Shown here: piece by piece, positions 46,028-55,557 of the stretch
Layout of the letters: every line of letters starts with the position of its first letter
Numbering within the stretch: position 1 is the stretch's first letter
Assembly (NCBI GenBank): GCA_018806915.1
Contig: JAGKQI010000079.1
Span: 1 to 64,000 of the forward strand
Length of the DNA stretch: 64,000 nucleotides
From: Phytophthora colocasiae
Lineage: Eukaryota > Oomycota > Peronosporomycetes > Peronosporales > Peronosporaceae
Direction of reading: 5' to 3'
Program-made: the position numbers and the translations under genes
Notes under the pieces: model-generated
Database searches by the model: none
Told to the model about the DNA's origin: nothing
Seen by the model: only the letters and a program-made list of their open reading frames with translations

Positions 46028-47265
46028 TCAATCCTTCTTCGTCAACGCGCTGATCAACATAATCATCTCTTGAGTGCGAGCACGAGCTTCCTCTCGGTCA
46101 CGACGAACGCGATCCTCTGCTTCCTGTTTCTCGATGCGGCGACGCTCCTCGGCCTCGGCTTTCTCATCACGACGGCGTTGCTCCTCCTCATCGCGGCGAG
46201 ACTCTGTCTTGCGCTCGTTCTCTTCGCGCAAGAGCAGAATGGCTTCAAAGAAGCTACCGCGGTTGTTGCTAGCCGCGCTCTCAAGTCCTTCCAGTTTGGC
46301 CTTCAGTGCGTTGGTAGCTTTCGTCGCACGGATACGCTTGACTTTGGCGAAGCTGGCTTCTTGAGTCTCTTGATCGTCGTCACCCCGGGCCCTCTTGGAG
46401 CCGACCGAGTCACGGAAGGCAGTGAGATCAGCGCCTCCAAGTCGATTCGAGTGCGAGTTTAGCTCCGGATACTTCTCAGCTTCGATCTCGTCGTGGCTGC
46501 GGACTAAACGACCTTTACCGGAACGGTGTTGGGCTTGAGGAATATTGTTGCCGTTGTTTGATGCGGTACGTGGTGGTAGCAGACCTGTCGATCCAGGACG
46601 GCGTGTTGGTGGCGTTGGTCGTGGGGTGAGGGGGACATCTCCGAGTTCTTCAGTAACTAAAGGGGTCTCCAGCAGACTCTGAAATCCACCACGAACTGGG
46701 GCATGATTGGCTTCTTCGTACGGCATCACGGTAGCAGCATCTTCACTACGGAGGGAGACTGCGGTGGCTTCGCTACGGAGGGAGCTGGTGGATCCGCCAT
46801 CCGAGTGACCCCCGTTCAGTGCTGCATGGAGAATATCTGGGTCGTCGGCCTCGTAAAAACTGCGGTCTGGTTCCGCGTCAAAGCTGAAGTCCGGGTCCAT
46901 GGCGCGTTGGTTCACATCCGCTTCATCATCGAGTTCGATGACATTGGCCTTCTCGTCAATGGACCTCTTCGCTTCTTTAGCTTTGAGGATGTGAGGTGGC
47001 ATATCCGCGACACCGGTGGGCTTGCGAGTGCTGTACAGCACCTTGAACTTACGTCGTAGACTGTCCACGTCTCGTTCAGGCGCTCCACGGGGGCGATTGG
47101 CGTTGAAGGTCATGGTGAGCCGTTCCCATTCGTCCTTGCCCAGCGGGCGAACCTTCTGGATGATATCCAAAAGACGATCGATGTCGACGGCGGAGTAGTT
47201 AGTGGTGCCAGCGTTTCGACCATTGTAGTCGAAGTTGGAGAGCTTGCTGAAGGTGGAGCTGCTTG
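46028..47265 (-). CDS. SANT-type (DUF6818-like) protein of the inner Harbinger
   Basis: The coding-like part begins after an acceptor TTAACAG at 47266. The conserved core is NYSAVDIDRLLDIIQKVRPL, then GKDEWERLTMTFNANRPRG and ERDVDSLRRKFKVLY. This matches the DUF6818 SANT-related domain, widespread in oomycete Harbinger elements as DNA-binding partner. An acidic/serine linker follows, then a long charged helix (EEQRRRDEKAEAEERRRIEK) that should form a coiled coil. The frame is open to the stop at 46028. The first exon and start codon were not found; the frame stays open upstream to 47470 without a convincing ATG. It is divergent from the transposase, tail to tail, with 125 bp between stops. 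Confidence 0.72.
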
Positions 47266-47681
47266 CTGTTAAGCAAATTGAAAAGTGAAAGACAGTGATG
47301 CCAGCCAGCCCGCGTTGCCTTAGCCAATCTAACCAAGGAGAACAGCCCCCAAGATTCACCAGCGACTTTGAAATGATGCAGGAAAACTTCAACGTGGTTT
47401 GGCGCGAAACCTGCGCGCGCAAATACCATTCAGCACCCGGGCTGATACCTTGACGATCTCTAAGCACCACTAAAACTTCGCGCCAAAATCCCGAAGAGCA
47501 CGTGCCTCAACCTCCAGCAGGATCTTTGTAGCTACAATCTTCGTGCTCCTCCTCGATGTCGGGTGATGTGAAGGCCCTACTGTAGATAACTGGCAAAGAC
47601 TTCAATGAATGTGTACTACATGTCTTCATTTAGAACATTAAACCTTGTTCTTCTGTACATTCTGGACTGTGGGTAGCTCTC

Positions 47682-48790
47682 CTACGGGTCTTCCTCCTCT
47701 TGGCGGTCTTGGTGACGACAACCTTCAAGCCCGCAGCGACAGACAAACCATAGATCGTCGCCGTAGTCGACGGTAACCTCTTGACCGCGCTTGATAGGGC
47801 GTGTAGTTGCCACGACCACAGTAGTGCAACGGCCGTTACCGACTTCCATGAACTTGGCTACAGGCCGACAGGAGTGATTAACAAACCGCATCAAACCGCC
47901 CATTGTCTCTGCGTTAATGGCGGCACGAATGGGGTAGTCTGGTTTCTCGGGCCGTTGGTGAAGAACGAGTCGGTAGCCCAGGTTACGGGGACGTTGAGCG
48001 CGCGAGGCGCTGACATGCTCTATCTCACCCAGGTACTGCCCCAACACTTCACCCTTGCCAATGTCTTCCGCCGCAACCACGCCGAACGATCCGGTACGCT
48101 GATTCTTTGCCAGGTAGACACGCGTGGACTCTGCAACCCGTTTCCACACCGGCCTTCGTATGGGCAGCAGCTTGCGGTGCAGTAAACATGCATCAATGAG
48201 TTTCTGCACGAGTCCACGCGACACGGTGAGGAACAATCGCACCATCCAAAGTGAGGCACAGCAGGGAAGACAGTTGCCAACGGATTAAACAGCGTCCGAA
48301 GGTGAGCAACCCTCCACGGCCATCTTGCTGGCACGAAGACGTCGTCGCTTCTGGTTGTGTGCACCAACTCTTGTATTGTACCCGCCGGCGCCCGTGTCTT
48401 TCCATCCGGGCGAATTGGTTGCCTTAGCGGGCGACGAGGTCGGGGTCGCGCGTACGGCTCCGCTATTTGACGAGAGTTCCGACTGCGATGACGAGTTGGC
48501 AGGGTCTTCGACGTTCGGCGGACTGGAGATCGGGGCGGCGTTAGTAGAACTGGTGACGACGTTTTCGGACTGTGAGATGCTTGGGAAGGTCTTGCTGGTG
48601 GTGATGGGGTTTCAGATTGGGGCTTGCAGTTCCAAGGAGGGATCTGTGTCCCATTTTCACTGCAGGTACTGCATGAATCATGGCGTCCAGACGACGGGAT
48701 GTTGGGTGGCGAGTTTTCGTCGCTGGAAGTGTCGTAAATGCGGCGCGACTTCCAGTGGCTTGACGAGTGCACTAGACGCACCATTTGACT
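47682..48790 (-). pseudogene. SET-domain methyltransferase-like gene carried by the inner Harbinger, frameshifted
   Basis: The SET domain reads FGVVAAEDIGKGEVLGQYLG near 48070, then NLGYRLVLHQRPEKPDYPIRA, then MRFVNHSCRPVAKFMEV (the NHSC cofactor motif), then GQEVTVDYGDDLWFVCRCG with a post-SET cysteine set (CRCGLEGCRH). A Cys-rich pre-SET-like segment lies at 48150-48260 (WCDCSSPCRVDSCRN, CCPYEGRCGN) in the neighbouring frame. A Ser-rich, basic N-terminus is in a third frame (TSSPAKATNSPGWK, QKRRRLRASK). So two one-base shifts, near 48140 and near 48285, break this copy. All catalytic motifs are present. Family members methylate lysine on histones; whether this one acts on the element's own chromatin is only a hypothesis. 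Confidence 0.8.
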
Positions 48791-49074
48791 TGCAGCATAG
48801 TCAGTTAGTAGACAGTATTGAGGATTAAAACATGCTGCGCCACGAACCTATCGCCTTTGCGGCGTCTCTGCAAATTTCGAAGTGATCAACTTCTCTGGCT
48901 GTCGGAAGATATATGTCGTTGAAGAGTGACGGATGCATAAAAGGAGTGATGTTCATCATAAATTATACAGATATCAAGTACAACCGTTAAGATGGCTACA
49001 GTGCATAGATCTAGGGGTAGGGAATTCTATCGACACGATATCTATGCCTTTCGACGATGTATGTCGGCATAAGC

Positions 49075-49130
49075 CCCGACATATCTGCTGCAAATATGTC
49101 GGGTGAGTATGCTATATATGGTAGGCGTCC
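49075..49130 (-). repeat. Right terminal inverted repeat of the inner Harbinger
   Basis: Perfect 56-bp complement of 44362-44417, including the subterminal hairpin, followed by the duplicate ACT. Confidence 0.9.
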
Positions 49131-49702
49131 ACTGGCGCTGTAGGTCTGCTGCTTTGTTGTAGGAATCTTGAATGTCGTTCAGCTTTTGTAAGACCCCTAG
49201 AGTACACGGAGTAAGCATGCTAGAGCGTTCTTCCACTGCTGTAAGCAACTTCATAAACATGTACCTTTGTACGTTCTGCCTTTGATACCAGCCTTCTCGA
49301 TGAGCCCAGCAATTTCAGTGGCCAACGCCTTCTTTGTCTTGCCACCGACAGTGTCTCCTCGCCATCTCTGAAGGTTTCCCTCCGTTGTTATCCACCTAAG
49401 GATGATCTCGACACTTGAGAGGCCGCCGTTGACGCCGTCCTTCTCCCAGCTTACTGGACGTCTTCTACCTAACCCCTTGGGAGCCATCTGCGCGCAGGTG
49501 TTGGTGCCACGGCGAATCTTAGGCCAGTGCGAACTGGGTGCGCTTCCTGCAAAGGAAACGAAAGTAAGGTGCTCAGGTCGTTTTGACTCGCTTCGAGCGT
49601 TAAAAAACTTAACTTTTGGACATAAAAGCAAATCGATCTGATTGGCTAATTTTACTTTTACGTGAATATGTTTTCATGATCAGCGCAACTCTGAAGCCCC
49701 TT

Positions 49703-50775
49703 AATGTTTACGGCAAATTATTTTAACAGCGTAAAAGTTATTTTGAACCACACAATAAAGTAGTTTTCAGATTAGCTTAACACATAACTTTTTAAACACC
49801 TGCTTCCCTTTAGATCTTTTTCACTTCCTGTCTTGCACGCACATTGAAATCATTCACCCGCGAGTCGTCGGACAGACTGACTGACCAACTGACTGACTTA
49901 CTTACTTACTTCACACAAACACACACACACAGGTTCCTTCCTTCCCACTAAACCATTTGTAGAACGTGTGCAGCTCTAGAGAAGAACTGTAGACAAATAA
50001 ACATGCTCGTTTCCACCTCGGCTTCGCTCCGGCGGAAAGGAAAAAAGTAGGCCGGTGTATTTGAACTGGCACCAAAAGACTGATGCAGTGGCTCCTAAAC
50101 GACTGAGCCGTATGGACTTCATGGCATTGGTAAAGTATCCATGGTTAATTACAGTAACAAAATCGCAACGACGGCATTCTTGTTTTTCTTTTCTCTTCAA
50201 CATTTTTAACAGGGTGGTAGTAAATGCATGTAGCGTGTATTATTTTTAGGGCCACTTAGTTGAAGTGAAAAATCTTTCTATACACGATATTGTCCGTGTA
50301 AACCCCATCGTCTCCGCCTGTTCTGGATACTCAATGACTGCCTTGAATCTGGACCGAGAGGTAACTCGTGACAGGGCGGCATTCAGTTGGCCGTGTGAGA
50401 AGCATGGTGAAGCGCCAATGACGTCGCTCTGCTCTCGGGGCAGGGGCCATTGACGCGTGGTACAGTGGAAGAAAGCAAACAGCAAGAGAGTAAACAAATA
50501 AAGAACGTCAAAGCAAAATAATTCGGTTATACCAGAAAGTAAAAGTAAAAACAAATAAAAAGTATAAAAGTAAATAAATATTTAAAAGCAAAATTATTCA
50601 TAATGTTGCTTTTTATTTCAATTACTTTTTGCTGAAAAGTGCTTTGTAGCCGCCTTCGCTGCGCTCGGCAGCAACTAATTGGTTAAAATATTTAAAATAT
50701 ATAATTGGCTAAAATCGATATGGTGATCCGTGTGACGGACGGACAGACGGACACCATGCTCTCCTCATTTTTTAG
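49703..50775. other. AT-rich non-coding region with a minus-strand tRNA-like (SINE-type) segment
   Basis: Between about 50050 and 50112 the reverse strand shows a polymerase III promoter-like pair. An A-box-like GGCTCAGTCGTTTAGGAGC is followed 35 bases later by a B-box-like AGTTCAAATAC. The D-arm could fold as GCTC/GAGC and the T-arm as GGTG/CACC. This looks like a decayed tRNA or a tRNA-derived SINE head. The rest holds short simple repeats (ACTGACTGACT, TTACTTACTT near 49880-49915; CACACACACA near 49925) and no gene. Confidence 0.4.
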
Positions 50776-51745
50776 GACTAGCCGAGTGCCGCCCGCTTTT
50801 GCGGGCGGTTTGTATGTGTTTGGTTGAAACCCGTGGGGCTCACTGTTCCAGTTCGCCCCACTACTCACCATCGGCGCCACACCTTCGGCGCACGCCGGTT
50901 GGCCAAGGTACCTTGCTTCGCTCGGTAGGATGCATTTTAGCCAATCACCGGTCTGTAAAAGCTGCTTATCAAAGCATTTTAATCGTACTTAGCTTCATTT
51001 TGACAAATGAAAATTTTGTGGCCGGGTGTGCGGACCAATCAGAGGCCATTGAGAGGGTTATCATTAGTGGGCTATATTTGTAATTTTGGCATTCCTGAGA
51101 GCAGTCTAGAACATAGGGATAGGCTAAACCATGGGAAAATACAGTATAGAATACGTACATGTACAAAATGGAGAGACAGGAAGCTACGCAGGTTTATGCG
51201 CTAAGACGTTGAACACACACACAACGGACACACAGACACGGCACTAGCCTAGATGTTAGAGACTAGCCGAGTGCCGCCCGCTTTTGCGGGCGGTGTGTAT
51301 GTGTTTGGTTGAAACCCGTGGGGCTCACTGTTCCAGTTCGCCCCACTACTCACCATCGGCGCCACACCTTCGGCGCGCGCCGGTTGGCCGAGGTGCTACC
51401 TTCGCTTCGCTCGGTAGGATGCATTTTAGCCAATCACCGGTCTGTAAAAGCTGCTTATCAAAGCATTTTAATCGTACTTAGCTTCATTTTGTCCAATGAA
51501 AATTTTGTGGCTGGGTGTGCGGACCAATCAGAGGCCATTAAGAGGGTTATCATTAGTGGGCTATATTTGTAATTTTGGCATTCCTGAGAGCAGTCTGGAA
51601 CATAGGGATAGGCTACACCATGGGAAAATACAGTATAGAATACGTACATGTACAAAATGGAGAGACAGGTAGCTACACAGGTTTATGCGCTAAGACGTTG
51701 AACACACACACAACGGACACACAGACACACAGACACGGGACTAGC
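50776..51745 (-). repeat. Two tandem copies of a 485-bp element with Helitron-like 3' ends
   Basis: A unit starting GACTAGCCGAGTGCCGCCCG at 50776 is repeated from 51261, with about 97 percent identity by eye. Read on the reverse strand, each unit ends in the hairpin CCGCCCGC-AAAA-GCGGGCGG, then about ten bases, then CTAG followed by T. That is the diagnostic shape of a Helitron 3' terminus. The other end does not show a secure TC start. The units code for nothing recognisable. They end in CA-rich microsatellite sequence (ACACACACAACGGACACAC). A related hairpin stands at 41950. Confidence 0.65.
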
Positions 51746-52432
51746 CTACTGTGTTGAGATGTAGTGTTATAGCCAGACAAGCCGCGTGGACGAGCGGTTG
51801 TAGGCTACAACCGCTTGAAGCGGTGCTGCAACAAAGCCACCCAACCGGCGTCCGACGGGTCCGGGTTATCGAGTCACCCGTCAGGTAAATAACCGGTCGG
51901 GGCGTGGAAGGGAGAGCTGTGTCGTTGGACATGGTCGAGGTGCTCATCGTGTCAAGAAGTGATGGGTATTGTCTTGCGCCTGCGACTTAGACTTCCAAAT
52001 GAAGAGTGAGTAAATTGAGGCTGCCAGTAGATGAGGAAGAACGCTTCGATTGTGCTACTGGCGCAATCCTGCAGCGCTGTGACCAGTGCCCTATCATCCG
52101 TCCACGTCCTTGGTAGCCGCCTTGTCAGTGACAAGTTATCACCCTATCAACTTGCCAGTCAATGCCCAGTGTCATAGCTTCGTTCAACTTTGTCGAGGCG
52201 AGGCGACTTCGTTAGGAAGGGGGGGGGGGAAGAAGACTTCAAGGTATATCAAGGAGCAAACACAATGTTCAAACTTCAAGATTACGACCCAGCCTAGGAA
52301 CGTCACACTAGCACCAAGCACAGAGGGTCAAGTTTCACCATGTTCAGCGTCTGGGCTCCGTAGCCGTCAAATCACCCTCTGAATACCGACCATGAGTCCA
52401 TAACAATGGTCGGTATGAGCTTTAGGAACCAG
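51746..52432. other. Non-coding spacer before the Gypsy element
   Basis: No gene is recognised. An eleven-G run lies at 52219-52229. A short inverted repeat (ACCGACCATGAG, then CAATGGTCGGT) occupies 52385-52415 right before the Gypsy target site. Confidence 0.4.
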
Positions 52433-52678
52433 TGTCGCGATACCCAGGGTTTCCGACAAGGAAAGTTTATTAATGAGCAAAAGCAAAAGGAAACTTGGGC
52501 ACGGAAGGCTGTCCTTCACCGTGCCAAACATGCAATCGTGCGTTCCTCGAGTCCACCCAGACCTCGTGACACAATCGCGCCGCCATCGGAAGGCGCCGAG
52601 GCGTGCGCCCAACTCCGCCATTGGTGCCCGGCGTGAGCACAGCTTGAACAACTTGAATCGAGGTCGTAATCGGCGACA
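52433..52678 (-). repeat. 3' LTR of the Gypsy element
   Basis: 246 bp, two substitutions against the 5' copy (T versus G in GCGT/GCCTCGAG context, A versus G near the TGTCGCC end). Confidence 0.93.
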
Positions 52679-52718
52679 CTGCCCTCCAAAGCTTGATCAC
52701 GACGGGCGTTGCTCCTTG

Positions 52719-55557
52719 TTAGACAACTTGACTACGTAGTTCCTCATCCTCGCTGGTCATCACGTAGTCGTGAACCTTTTCAGGTACATCTTGGAGGAGC
52801 GTAGTCAGCGCCCATGAATTCTCAATGGCCTGCAAACCCAACCACGACACGAGAAGCTCCCAGCGCTTGGCAGTCGAATTGAATCGATGGTCAACGAATC
52901 CTTCGACTCCGATCAGCATGCCTTGATTCGCCACTAGCTCCAACAGTTCCTCGGTCACATTGAGCTCACTGTCTGCGTAGAACTTTAGGCGCGAGGCGTG
53001 GACCTGGTACTTGCGCCCGGTGATGAGGTGTTCAATCTCGAAGGAGTGGGGTAGAGCTGCAATAATTCGAAATGGGCCGATCCAGTGTCCAAGCAGCTTG
53101 TGATTTGGCAGCCTTTGATCAATCCTAGACCACAGGACGAAATCGCCGATGTCGAAGTTGGCGAGACTGCCCTTGTGTGACGCCATGTCTCGGAGCCGCT
53201 GCCTTTTTCTTTCGTCCGTCACCTCTCGATGCAGATCATGCAGCGATGAACGACGTTGTCCAGATCCAAGACGCGTTCGCTTCTATTACCGTTGGCTGGC
53301 ACGACGATAGTATCCAACGCCGACATTGCGGGCAGGGCAATGAAAACTTCGATTGGGGCGTGGCCAGCAAGTGAGTGAACCGGAGTATGGTTCAAATTGG
53401 CCTGGATAGCTGGCACCAGGTACGGCCATTCACTAGTATCAAGAGAGTATTCCAGTAGTAGCGCTCGAGTGACTTGAAGTACATCCTTATTGAGTCTCTC
53501 CACTGTTCCGTTCACCCATGGAGAGTAGACGGGAGTAAAGTCGAGCTCCATTTTCAATCTCGACGCCAAGTGTTTCACCATCTCATTCTTGAAGTGCGAG
53601 CCTTGGTCAGAGCGCAGCATTTTTGGAGTTCCGTAGCGCGCACACCACATGCTTAGGGACTCAGCAGCAATATACGCGGTCGGAGAGGTGCAAGGAAATA
53701 GCTCGCAAAAATGCGATAGGCCGTCCTTCACGACGAGAAGATACTTTGTGTCGCCGAATCCGTCGCCAAGAGTCAAGAAGTCCCAGTGGACACTCTCATT
53801 GCGCTGCGTTGGTGTCAATAATGGTCCATACGGTCGCGAGATCAAGCGTGGTCCTTTGAAGTGCTTGCACAGCAAGCATTGTCGGACGAATGGTGCAACC
53901 TGAACTTCCAGCTTTGCAATGAAAAACCGCTCCTTGATCACCAGGGCCATCGGTTCTTGCCCACGATGACCGTGAGCACCACAGTGGGCGACTATGAAAA
54001 TTCGAGCGAGAAGTTCCTTTGCTGCGGTGGGAATCCAGAGACGGCCGTCGATGGTAACCATACCCTCCTCCTCCACGAAATTCGACAGCGTGGAGCGTTC
54101 GCGAGGGGCGTCTTCCTGGGCACGGCGGACTTCGTCACGAGTAGGAAAGACAAAGTTGTCATCAGCTAGGGGGCGGATTTGCGATAGGTCCTCCACAGGG
54201 GTAGCAAGCTGGCTGCGAGTGCGTACAGCGGCAACACGAACCACGTCCCGTGCGTGCCAGCATGAGAAGATGTCTGCCCAGACATTCTTCTCCCCAGGAA
54301 TGTGTTCAATCACATAGTGGAGACCACAGAGACGCATCGACCAGCGCTGCAAGCGGTCTCGGACGTGTTTCTTGACCTCAACTTTAGGCGCAAAAATGTA
54401 CGCCAGATTTGCGTGGTCACAGTACAACCTGAATTCAAGTGGACGAAGAAGGAGGTATTCAAGATCGTGGCAAGCTTTAACGATCGGGAACGCCTCCTTT
54501 TCCACCACCGACCAGTTCTCCTCTGAGTGCTTGAAAACTCCATCCTTACACACGATCATTTCATGTTGCTGTTGGTCAACAGGCAGCAGTGGGTCCCAGT
54601 TCCGGACTTGGGTAACAATGATGTTGTACCCGAGAGCAGATGCATCAGTGAATAGGAGCATCTCTGCAGCTGGATCAGAGAATGCCATGAGAGCCGAATC
54701 CCGAACCAAGTTCACAACTGAGTCGAAAGCAGCTTCTTCATCTTCCGTCCATGAGGTGGCTACATTGAGCGCATTGCGATTACGCCGACCGATTCTCTTG
54801 CGTTCGGCATTCAACTTGTCCTGTAGCGGAGCAATGAGACGAGCATAGTCGGGTAACGAATCGTGTAGCCAATTCGTAGCACATACGAAGTATTGTAGCT
54901 CAGCGATCGTGGACGGCAGGGGGAACTCGGCAAGAGCGCTGACGCGCTCGGGGTCATGGCGAATGCCATCGCTGGATATTAGGCGTCCACACCACTTGAT
55001 CTCCAGTTCAAATAGCGATGACTTAGCGGTATTAAGCTTGAAGTTGGCTGCTTGGACGATCCCAAAGAAAACTCGGAGCCTCTCTAAGAACTCGGGAATA
55101 GTTGGCGCAAATAAAATCACGTCGTCGACCCACACGAGCGCTGATTTCGGGATCAGAGGTGCCAGCTTGGCTTGGTTTGGCTCTGAAAGTGCAGTGCCGA
55201 GTCCATGGCCCCTTGAGGTACACGCGTCGGCGTATACACCCCATCTGGCGTGACGAATGAGAACACCTCTCGACTGTCTTCATGTAGAGGCAGCTGCCAG
55301 AATCCTTGTGTGAAGTCGACGCGACCGAACACTTTCATTCCTTCCAAGGCATTTAGAGTCGTGGCAGTTGATGGCATTGTGCCTGCGATAGGAACGGTGA
55401 CTTTGTTGACGGGCCGGTAATCGATGGTCAACCGAAACTTGTCTTGCGTGCCTGGCTTTCGTACTGGGACAACTGCGCATGCCCACCGCGAAGCGTTGTT
55501 CTGCTCCACTAGCCCACTGTCGACGAGAGATTTCACGTAATCTCGTATGAACTGAGC
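52719..55557 (-). pseudogene. Gypsy Pol: reverse transcriptase, RNase H, integrase, chromodomain, frameshifted
   Basis: Directly after a TAG (55558-55560) the frame continues into reverse transcriptase (KSLVDSGLVEQNNASRWAC, FRLTIDYRPVNKVT, VDFTQGFWQLPLH). A one-base shift near 55155-55170 leads to the next frame with the catalytic VWVDDVILFAP. RNase H (LLFTDASALGYNI), the zinc-binding head (AHCGAHGH, CLLCKHF) and the integrase core (SVHWDFLTLGDG, LRSDQGSHF) follow. A second shift at about 53222 leads to the C-terminal part, where DFVLWSRIDQRLPNHKLLGHW and a chromodomain-like end (FVDHRFNSTAKRWELLVSW) stand. Chromodomains steer integration to marked chromatin. The copy cannot make a full polyprotein. 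Confidence 0.9.

Larger units (their letters stand above)
44362..49130. mobile_element. Inner Harbinger-like transposon carrying a SET-domain gene, 4.77 kb
   Basis: The unit starts GGACGCCTACCATATATAGC and ends with its exact complement; the inverted repeats are perfect over 56 bp. The 3-bp duplication ACT lies at 44359-44361 and 49131-49133. Inside are a transposase on the plus strand (44614-45902, intact after splicing), a DUF6818/SANT-type gene on the minus strand (46028-47265), and a SET-domain methyltransferase-like gene on the minus strand (47682 to about 48790). No other terminal repeats occur inside, so the SET gene is cargo of this element and not a neighbour. Perfect ends and an intact transposase suggest recent activity. 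Confidence 0.88.
43613..49487 (-). pseudogene. Outer Harbinger Myb-like partner protein, interrupted by the inner element
   Basis: Transcribed leftward from the ATG at 49487 (MAPKGLGRRRPVSWEKDG). The first part holds a trihelix/Myb-like region (EIILRWITTEGNLQRWRG, LQKLNDIQDSYNKAADLQRQ). The inner element begins exactly within the next codons. Beyond it, from 44361, SGEGITDEDEAKKLS continues in frame when one copy of the 3-bp duplicate AGT is kept. A last exon (about 44258-43613) has VCKHWDVLEPVFHDRAS, a Ser/Pro-rich linker and a helical end with KTQKKRKS-like basic patches. A small frame change near 49265 and unclear phase at the 44305 junction remain. This protein normally helps the transposase bind the element ends. 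Confidence 0.75.
42206..49702. mobile_element. Outer PIF/Harbinger element, itself hit by a second Harbinger
   Basis: Terminal inverted repeats AAGGGGCTTCAGAGTTG (left, 42206) and their complement (right, ending 49702) enclose the unit. Direct repeats AAT flank it at 42203-42205 and 49703-49705, fitting the 3-bp duplications of this superfamily. Without the nested 4.77-kb insert the element is about 2.7 kb. It encodes a DDE transposase on the plus strand (42331-43604) and a Myb-like partner on the minus strand (49487 to 43613), the standard two-gene design. The choice of the outer boundary by two bases is uncertain because TAA/TTA could also be read at the edges. Confidence 0.8.

Noticed and set aside
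48325..48828. Plus-strand ORF with a Cys/His pattern (HCRYCMNHG, WKCRKCG) opposite the SET gene
   Set aside because: It lies antisense to the Ser-rich N-terminal part of the SET gene and the Cys pairs do not match a zinc-finger family I know. A shadow ORF is more likely, though not proven.
49860..49935. Simple repeats considered as a CRISPR-like array or satellite
   Set aside because: Units are four bases or two bases long without spacers; ordinary microsatellites in a eukaryotic genome.
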